Part shown: one piece after another, positions 7,269-12,439 of the stretch
How positions within the stretch are numbered: the first letter of the stretch is position 1
Layout: every line of letters starts with the position of its first letter
NCBI GenBank assembly: GCA_023091735.1
Contig: JALKBU010001334.1
Coordinates: forward strand, 1 to 12,439
Length of the DNA: 12,439 nucleotides
Source: Trichomonas tenax
Taxonomy: Eukaryota; Parabasalia; Trichomonadida; Trichomonadidae
Direction: 5' to 3'
Notes under the pieces: generated by a model
What the model was told of the DNA's origin: nothing
Seen by the model: only the letters and a program-made list of their open reading frames with translations
Databases searched by the model: none
Position numbers and translations under genes: made by a program

Positions 7269-9701
7269 TTAATATAGTTCATTGTGATTTATTAGCTTAA
7301 GCTTCATCTGCTCCAAGTCCTCTCTGATTGTGTCGTTAATGAAAAATGCAGATCTATTCGAATCAAGTGAAACTTTGGCCAATTTTGGTTGCTCCGTTAA
7401 AGGAATAGTATCCTTAACAATAGCAACTTGGCCTTGGGTCCTCGATAAGCGCCTCTCTAATGCTAAAATCTCTCTTGTTTTCTCCTTTATTGTCAATTGA
7501 CATGCGCTGAGTTCTTTTAATGCAGTTTCAAGCTTCTGTTGAAGAACTTCGTTATTCTCGTTGAGTGTAATGATAGAGATTCTCTGTTCTTCGGATATTT
7601 GTTGGTTGTTATCGATTGTGTTCAAAAGCTTGTTCATTTCTGTTTTCAGCTCCGAAAGTTGCTCAGAAACATTGCGATATTCGATTGTTTTCGTTTCGAG
7701 ATCCTTTTGGACTTTAACGAGGTCTATTCGAGGAATCATGTTTTTAACTTGATTTTCGAGCGTTGAAACAGTCAATTGCATTGCGTTCGCCTTTGCTGAG
7801 TTCGTGTCGCTGGTTTTCTTTGAGTTTTCAAGCAGAGATTTCAAATTCATAATCTCTTGATTTAATTTATTCGTTTTTTCGTCAGCTTTAGTGAAATTAT
7901 TTTCTATCTGCTCTTTGTTTTCAAGTAATTTCTGGACTCTTTCCTTCAATACATACACAGGGTGTTGATTTTCGCGATTTGGTGCACCTGAATAGTTTAA
8001 AATCGTCGAGTTATCGAATTCAGTCAAAGAATCGAAGTGAATCCATCTCGTAAGGAATGCCATGCTTAAAACTAAACTTCTGGCGCTTGGTATTGTGTTT
8101 TCTGTTGGTTTAAGCATCTCATTGATCTCTCTGATTGTGTTTGTGACTTCGAAGAGCGATTGGTCAATCTTCTTTGTTACTGCCGATCTGAAGTTGATCA
8201 AGTTCTGTGTTGAACTGTTGCCTGAAGCCATTGGATTGTTATTAAAGCTGTGCTGATCATCAGGCAAAAGAATTTTCGGCGGAACTTGATCATGATTGAA
8301 TTGGACAGTTTTTCCTCTTGCTGTCAAAGCATCTGTTAACTGCTGCACGTGATTTGACAATTCATTGATTCGGTCATCTCTGTTGTTGATTTCGTGGCCT
8401 TTGTTCTCAAGTTCGTGTGTTAGTTTGGCAATTTGCTTATCAAGTTTGTGAATTTCATTGTGCGCTTGAGCGAGTTCTTGGAACTTCTGGCTGATAAAAT
8501 TCATATCTTTGGACCAGTTTCCTGGCGTGTAATCGTTGTTGTGACGAGTCAGCAAGATCTTGAGATCATCGTATTGACTCGCTGTTTGTGCTGTGACGTT
8601 ATTTATATCACCAGTGAGATTTGTTATTGTCGCTTGAAGCTCAATGACAGTTTGCTGAAGTTGCTCTGACTTAGTCTTGAATTTTTCTGCTCTTGAAAGT
8701 TGCTTTTCGAGACTCTGCTTTTGCTCCTGAACCATATCGAACTTATCTTTGATTGATGAAGCGCTTTGAGATATTTCTTGAAGACTCTTTCGAAGAGATT
8801 TATTTTCATCTTTCAGGACTTCGATTTCTTCATTAAGAGAATTTACCTCGTTTTTATGATCATCTATCGCGTTCTTGAGCTTCTTCTCGGCCTTCTTTCT
8901 CTGCTTCGTCTCCTGTGCTAAGTTCTGCGCCATTTCGTTGACCTCTTGCGATTTCTCTGCGAGAGCTTGTTTGTTTTGCTTTTCAGCGATGATAACTTGC
9001 TTTTCTTTCTCCGTCATCTCCTTCTGATGCTGCACTTCTTTGGAGCGACTGTGGCTGAGCAGCGTCTCCTTCTGCTTCTTCTCTGCATCAATCTTCTGTT
9101 TCTCTGACATTAACTTGTTATTCTTTGTCGCAAGGTTTGTGTTCTTCTCGTCGTAATCTTTCACCATTCCGTTCAAGAATCTGAGTGTTGTATTTGCTTT
9201 TTCGAGCTCGTTGACGACCTTCTGCTTCTGCTGCTTCGTTATTGCGAGTTCAGACCTCAGTGCCTCAAGTTCTGCCGACATTGTCTGCACGGTAATGTCC
9301 AGTTTGTCTTTTTCGAGTAACGCACGCGCGTTGGGATCTGCAGCCTCCAATGCTCTGTATTTCAGCTTCCATTTGTTTGCTTTTTCTTTCCACATCGAGA
9401 GTTCGCTTTCGTCGACTTTCTTATGACTTAAAAACGTATTTGTGATTTTTTTTTGCAATTTCGAAAGAGCATCTCTTAACGTGCGATTTTCTCCTTCTAA
9501 GGATTCATTAATGTATTCCAAATCGTCCAATTTCAGCTTCAATTGCTTCTCTGCAACGAGATACATTTTTTCTAACGTTTTGTATTTAGCTTCTAATGCT
9601 TCTGCATTGTAATTCTTATTCTTCAGGTCCTCAAGTTCCTCCTGAAGACGCTGGATGACAAGAGCGCGCGTATTAGGCATCACTGCGCCTCCGTCTTCCA
9701 T
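7269..9701 (-). CDS. Long coiled-coil protein, 810 aa
   Basis: The protein is almost entirely heptad-patterned and rich in Lys, Glu, Gln and Asn. Coiled coil runs from about residue 14 to 465, with short breaks near 110-130 and 385-400. A non-coil region at about 466-590 includes a Pro/Asn-rich hinge and a hydrophobic segment SARSLVLSMAFLTRWIHFD. A second coil spans about 590-758 and a short tail follows. No motor, EF-hand, membrane or signal sequence is visible. It may be cytoskeletal, flagellar or Golgi-associated; trichomonad relatives are often labelled viral A-type inclusion protein-like on coiled-coil similarity only. The ATG at 9701 follows a 13-nt leader after an initiator box. It is intact and in the same direction as the other host genes. 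Confidence 0.8.
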   Translation of the reverse strand: MEDGGAVMPNTRALVIQRLQEELEDLKNKNYNAEALEAKYKTLEKMYLVAEKQLKLKLDDLEYINESLEGENRTLRDALSKLQKKITNTFLSHKKVDESELSMWKEKANKWKLKYRALEAADPNARALLEKDKLDITVQTMSAELEALRSELAITKQQKQKVVNELEKANTTLRFLNGMVKDYDEKNTNLATKNNKLMSEKQKIDAEKKQKETLLSHSRSKEVQHQKEMTEKEKQVIIAEKQNKQALAEKSQEVNEMAQNLAQETKQRKKAEKKLKNAIDDHKNEVNSLNEEIEVLKDENKSLRKSLQEISQSASSIKDKFDMVQEQKQSLEKQLSRAEKFKTKSEQLQQTVIELQATITNLTGDINNVTAQTASQYDDLKILLTRHNNDYTPGNWSKDMNFISQKFQELAQAHNEIHKLDKQIAKLTHELENKGHEINNRDDRINELSNHVQQLTDALTARGKTVQFNHDQVPPKILLPDDQHSFNNNPMASGNSSTQNLINFRSAVTKKIDQSLFEVTNTIREINEMLKPTENTIPSARSLVLSMAFLTRWIHFDSLTEFDNSTILNYSGAPNRENQHPVYVLKERVQKLLENKEQIENNFTKADEKTNKLNQEIMNLKSLLENSKKTSDTNSAKANAMQLTVSTLENQVKNMIPRIDLVKVQKDLETKTIEYRNVSEQLSELKTEMNKLLNTIDNNQQISEEQRISIITLNENNEVLQQKLETALKELSACQLTIKEKTREILALERRLSRTQGQVAIVKDTIPLTEQPKLAKVSLDSNRSAFFINDTIREDLEQMKLKLINHNELY

Positions 9702-9711
9702 TCCACAAACG

Positions 9712-9716
9712 TATGA
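9712..9716 (-). promoter_or_regulatory. Initiator-like box of the coiled-coil gene
   Basis: The minus strand reads TCATA, matching TCA(+1)Y(T/A). A+1 would be at 9714, 13 nt before the ATG at 9701. This supports the chosen start. Confidence 0.6.
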
Positions 9717-9726
9717 TTTTATTTTC

Positions 9727-9846
9727 TGACAAATAAATTATATTTTTGTCATATAAAGATGATTTATGACAAATATGCAATATTTGTTATGGTTTTTTGA
9801 TATAAGAATATCTTTTGACAAATAAATTATAATATTGTCATATAAA
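9727..9846. repeat. Repeated TGACAAA...TTTGTCA hairpin units upstream of the coiled-coil gene
   Basis: A unit starting TGACAAATAAATTATA and ending TTGTCATATAAA occurs at 9727-9757 and 9816-9846, 89 nt apart. Each is a small hairpin (TGACAA/TTGTCA). Between them TGACAAATATGCAATATTTG contains a perfect 8-bp stem (9769-9776 with 9780-9787). They lie within 150 nt upstream of the transcription start, so they may be regulator sites, or remnants of a small inverted-repeat element. Confidence 0.6.
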
Positions 9847-9887
9847 AGCAATTACTGACATCTAAAAAATATTTTAATGACTAGTAG

Positions 9888-9959
9888 TATTCAGATTGTG
9901 ATTTTGGAGGGTAATCCAAAAATTTGGCTAACCCCTAAAAATCAGCAATCTGAGAATAT
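9888..9959. repeat. 72-nt imperfect inverted repeat
   Basis: The left arm TATTCAGATTGTGATTTTGG plus AGGGT is mirrored by a right arm whose reverse complement reads TATTCTCAGATTGCTGATTT plus TTAGGGG. The loop is about 20 nt. It is a MITE-like or terminal structure close to the border between host DNA and the second Maverick remnant. No flanking target duplication was identified. Confidence 0.6.
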
Positions 9960-10223
9960 CCATAATCATAATTTCCCTAATATATAAAATAAACAATTTT
10001 CCTATAATTTATATTGAAATCCTAATAATTTCTTATAATTTGTTATTAAAATATATTGTTTAATTAATAATGCAAATTCTTATGGTAGGGATTTATTAGT
10101 GGTTTTCTAGAAATTTGTTAGCGTGAACAATTGTTCGCAGCCTAATAAAAATTTCATTAGTCCAAATAAAAAATATTTTTTATATGTTATGAAAAAAATT
10201 ATATATTTTTTCTCTAATAAATA
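9960..10223. other. Very AT-rich spacer with a GAACAATTGTTC palindrome
   Basis: No gene is seen. GCGTGAACAATTGTTCGC (10121-10138) contains the perfect 12-bp palindrome GAACAATTGTTC at 10125-10136 and recalls the TGTTCGC arm of the X hairpins. Next to it CTAAT...ATTAG forms another small stem. The host/Maverick border probably lies in or just left of this stretch. Confidence 0.45.
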
Positions 10224-10533
10224 ATGGAATACACAGGCAACCATTCAAATGATTGCATTCCAACATTTTCTAAAATGTTGGCTGAACAAGAGATTCTTAA
10301 TTTAACACAGGAACAATTTAATGAAAATTTCAATGGTGGAAATCCTAAAGTAGATGATGAAGAAAATGTTAAATATAAATTATATACTATTTATAAATTT
10401 TTTTTTGAAAATTACCCGATGTGCTCATGAAATTATTTCTGAACTAAAACGTGCTAAGAAAAACAAAGTTATAACTATCTTAAATAATATCATATTGAAA
10501 CTTAACGAATGTGATTTGGTGTTACACGCTTAG
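10224..10533 (+). pseudogene. Small helical protein gene of the Maverick remnant, frameshifted in a T9 run
   Basis: The ATG at 10224 opens a frame that ends at 10430. The neighbouring frame continues without a gap, from about 10400 to TAG at 10531-10533, with a clearly protein-like helical sequence (AHEIISELKRAKKNKVITIL, then LKLNECDLVLHA). The switch lies at a run of nine T around 10398-10406. One T fewer would put both parts in one frame of about 102 codons. The N-terminal part is Asn/Gln-rich and acidic. The family is not recognised. AT-rich composition and position next to the pVI-like and capsid-like genes suggest it belongs to the element. The frame change may be a true mutation or a homopolymer read error. 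Confidence 0.55.
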
Positions 10534-10618
10534 AACGTTTTCTAAAATATACAACTATAATAAATAGCAAAATTATTAATCCCATTTAATAAAAATAAAA
10601 TTTTATTTTTGTATAATT

Positions 10619-10888
10619 TTAACATTTTAATTTAGAAGTAACCCATGAACCAACATCCCGAACAATATCATCGGTATTTATCACAGGTTTTTTATCGCCA
10701 TTATTATTCACACCAAATTCAAATCCAACTTTTGGTAATGTTCCCTTAACTTTATTACCAAATTGAGCACCGAAAGAACTAGCTACAGGTTTAACAACAT
10801 TATTTGTTAACCAGTTAAACCCAGATTTAATCCCATGACCAATTTTCTTAGCAACATCTTTAAGCTTTTTCCAAAATCCCCAAGCCAT
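10619..10888 (-). CDS. Small amphipathic-helix protein, pVI-like minor virion protein of a Maverick
   Basis: The 89-aa product starts MAWGFWKKLKDVAKKIGHGI, a basic amphipathic helix with Trp and Phe on one face. A second helix with KSGFNWLTNNVVKPVASSFG follows, then a Gly-rich part and a C-terminal VRDVGSWVTSKLKC. A short protein with an N-terminal membrane-active amphipathic helix, beside and divergent from a capsid gene, resembles the adenovirus pVI-like minor capsid proteins carried by Polintons. That is analogy and not a searched homology. It is divergent from the capsid-like gene, with 61 nt between the ATGs. The frame is intact, unlike its two neighbours. The stop TAA overlaps a TAAAA stretch. 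Confidence 0.5.
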   Translation of the reverse strand: MAWGFWKKLKDVAKKIGHGIKSGFNWLTNNVVKPVASSFGAQFGNKVKGTLPKVGFEFGVNNNGDKKPVINTDDIVRDVGSWVTSKLKC

Positions 10889-10949
10889 TTTAATTATAAA
10901 TAAAATTTGAAATTAATACCATTATTTATGTTTTTTATTTTTATTTAAA

Positions 10950-11963
10950 ATGAATTTGGCATTTAATACAAGGCTAAATAACAACAACACTTTACAAGGT
11001 AACGTAGCACAATATTTTGAAAATCTAAAATCCCTGGTACAAATTAATGATGGTACAAGAAGTTTTCAATTACGTACAGTTGATTGCCATGACCAATCGG
11101 CACCATTTACAGAAGGACAAGAAACAAGAATTGCTATAACACATTCTGATTTTGATTTCACATAATTGACAGATGGATTTCTTACATTTAATGTTAATTT
11201 AAATCTTCGCTTAGATGGACTTTCTACAGATTTTACCAATGAAGAACATTTGTGTAAACTTTTCGTTGGATTTAAATCAAGTAATCAAATATTTGATCAA
11301 TTAGAAATAATGTATAATAACAGATCTACAGGATATCAATAAAATGAATGTGTAGGTGAAGGATTTGCTTATAGTACTATCAAACCACATAATGAGAAAA
11401 AGACTAAGAAATATACACATTCTTTATATGAAAACGTTGAAAATTTTTCTGAATCTATTGCTGGAACATACGTCAATTTAATGGATTTCAAAGAAAATAA
11501 AGGATATAAGGAAGTTAACTTTGAACTTAATGTTCCTATTGAAGATCTTTTGTGTTTACAAGCTTTTGATATGTTTGTTAATAAAATTATCGGTGAACTT
11601 GAATTGAAATTATACCCAATATTTAAAGAATTAGTATGGTGTTCAATAAATCCAGAAAAGTTAAGGATTATAAGCTAATAAGAGAAAATGAACAAATTGA
11701 TGGTATATTCACTAAAAATCCTTCAGAATGTTTTACACATCAATTTATTCAGATAAATAATACAGCAAAGTGTATCGTAAAATTTTCTAAAACAACAATT
11801 GGTTCTACTAACGATATAATTCAATATCCAGCAACACCAGGAAATCTTAAGTTAATGGCTAACAGTATGTCTATCACGATGTTAAAGTCCAATATGTTTG
11901 GATTTAATATTACTGATAATGCTTGATCATTAATTCTTAACCAATTATCAAATTCACCATTAA
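10950..11963 (+). pseudogene. Major-capsid-like (double jelly-roll) gene of a Maverick, broken and 3'-truncated
   Basis: From the ATG at 10950 one frame continues across stops TAA 11163-11165 and TAA 11340-11342. The frame shifts by one base near 11656-11660 in an A run, then continues to TGA 11924-11926 and beyond to the X boundary at 11963. The product is beta-rich with few charged runs. Features such as FENLKSLVQINDGTRSFQLR, GFLTFNVNLNLRL and LCKLFVGFKSSNQIFDQLEI (an S..F.q..lyl.n. type signature), plus a late QYPATPGNLKLMANSM, fit the N-terminal two thirds of a Polinton major capsid protein. This is pattern recall, not a search. About 340 codons are left of the usual 500-600, the rest being cut off by X. 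Three stops and a frameshift show it is dead. Confidence 0.55.
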
Positions 11964-11973
11964 AGTTAGTAAT

Positions 11974-12018
11974 TAGATGTTCGCGGAAGACACGACTTCG
12001 CCGTGTCTTCCGCGAACA
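11974..12018. repeat. Perfect subterminal hairpin of right X end
   Basis: The 19-nt arms GATGTTCGCGGAAGACACG and CGTGTCTTCCGCGAACATC are perfectly complementary around the 7-nt loop ACTTCGC. The tip GACTTCGCC is identical to the left-end hairpin, whereas the stem middle is unrelated in sequence. Confidence 0.9.
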
Positions 12019-12095
12019 TCTTTTTAAATATATTTACAGAATTAATTTTACAAGTTAGGGTCCCCCATATAGAAAATAAAATTTAAAATTACTAC

Positions 12096-12113
12096 AAAAT
12101 TAACGTTAATTTT
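12096..12113. promoter_or_regulatory. 18-bp perfect palindrome AAAATTAACGTTAATTTT in the TIR
   Basis: The core TTAACGTTAA also sits in the left TIR (578-587). TAACG-type sites are bound by Myb proteins in trichomonads, so this may be a factor site shared by both ends, here upstream of the NUMOD4-like gene. Confidence 0.45.
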
Positions 12114-12186
12114 ATTTTGGAATTCCTGACTTTATAAAATCTAGTTACTTTTAAAAATAATTTATTTTTTATTTCCTAAGTAAACA

Positions 12187-12439
12187 ATGACATTCATTCC
12201 TTTAAAAGGTTATGAGGGTAAATACGAAATATTGAACATTTATCCTTACTGTATAAAGAAAGTGGAGAACGATAAGATTCTAAACATTTATGTTAGCAAT
12301 GGATTCTATAGTGTATGTTTAAATATAACAACACACCTCCATGTACTCATAGGCAGACAGTTTTTAGAGAATCCCAACAAATATAACAACATTGGATTCA
12401 TTAATGGCGACGCTACTGATTTCCATCTTGAGAATCTGA
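12187..12439 (+). CDS. NUMOD4/HNH-endonuclease-like protein, N-terminal 84 residues (runs off the window)
   Basis: The start region FIPLKGYEGKYEI matches the NUMOD4 pattern (W..I.GYEG.Y.VS). The later HVLIGRQFLENPN and INGDATDFHLENL match the HNH_3 core (H.LVA..F..NP....V.H.DG...NN...NL). These families are homing endonucleases or their domesticated relatives, and trichomonads carry many such genes. The usual H-x-D/G at the second histidine position reads GFINGD here, so the HNH active site looks altered, although HLHV keeps one histidine site. The C-terminus is beyond the window. It lies just inside the X left end in the outward direction, so it is the first gene of that element. No initiator box is seen. 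Confidence 0.6.
   Translation, partial: MTFIPLKGYEGKYEILNIYPYCIKKVENDKILNIYVSNGFYSVCLNITTHLHVLIGRQFLENPNKYNNIGFINGDATDFHLENL

Larger units (their letters stand above)
11964..12439. mobile_element. Left end of a second element X copy, with terminal inverted repeat
   Basis: It begins AGTTAGTAATTAGATGTTCG at 11964, the inverted counterpart of 774 leftward. The hairpin (11974-12018), the block TTAATTTTACAAGTTAGGGT plus CCCCCATATAG (12042-12072), the AACGTT palindrome (12096-12113) and TGACTTTATAAAAT (12128-12141) are all shared with the left copy, so the TIR is at least about 180 nt. Inward of the hairpin the DNA runs into a gene starting at 12187. Bases just outside the end are CATTAA (candidate 6-bp target duplicate; the other side lies beyond the window). 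The element continues past the right edge. Confidence 0.65.

Noticed and set aside
7269..9701. Motor or SMC ATPase identity for the coiled-coil protein
   Set aside because: No P-loop, Walker B or motor motif is present in the whole 810 residues.
4659..11926. A changed genetic code in which stops are read as amino acids
   Set aside because: All three stop codons (TAA, TAG, TGA) interrupt frames, only in the pseudogenes and element genes, while DNAAF11, the hydrolase and the coiled-coil gene are uninterrupted.
1..12439. tRNA, rRNA or CRISPR array
   Set aside because: No TPsiC-type GTTCRANNC box with a matching acceptor stem, no rRNA-like stretch and no regular repeat-spacer pattern were seen; the ATGCATAT boxes have irregular spacing and no unique spacers.

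Overview
The window looks like nuclear DNA of a parabasalid flagellate, most likely Trichomonas vaginalis or a close relative. The evidence is: AT-rich DNA with intronless genes; very short leaders with initiator-like TCA(Y)(W) boxes 9-13 nt before the ATG of two genes; a cilium assembly gene (DNAAF11/LRRC6); a fused PreA-like dihydropyrimidine dehydrogenase; and capsid-type genes of Maverick/Polinton elements, which are very abundant in that genome. The species call is inference.

Layout. (1) 1-774: the right end of a mobile element, here called X. It carries an ATGCATAT-rich array, a small broken ORF and a terminal inverted repeat (TIR) with a hairpin, and it ends in ...ATTACTAACT. (2) 775-1639: a 5'-truncated penton/minor-capsid-like gene and an unknown 85-codon gene. 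(3) 1640-9716: host DNA with four minus-strand genes. These are DNAAF11 (2140-3162), a dead dihydropyrimidine dehydrogenase (3490 to about 4730), a serine alpha/beta hydrolase with an acidic tail (5573-6874) and an 810-aa coiled-coil protein (7269-9701). (4) About 9717-11963: AT-rich DNA with hairpins, then a second Maverick remnant with a frameshifted helical gene, a pVI-like amphipathic protein and a broken major-capsid-like gene. (5) 11964-12439: the left end of another X copy, starting AGTTAGTAAT, in inverted orientation relative to the first TIR. It carries the start of a NUMOD4/HNH-like gene.

The most striking structure is the pair of facing X ends. They share the terminal decamer, a hairpin with identical loop (GACTTCGCC) and several internal blocks. 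Each abuts a truncated capsid gene: the penton-like gene on the left and the major-capsid-like gene on the right. AGT...ACT ends fit Polinton termini, so X is probably itself a Maverick-class element nested in older Maverick remnants. Because X encodes a homing-endonuclease-like protein just inside its end, targeted insertion into capsid genes is an attractive but unproven idea. The host genes in the middle show no functional link to one another or to the mobile DNA.
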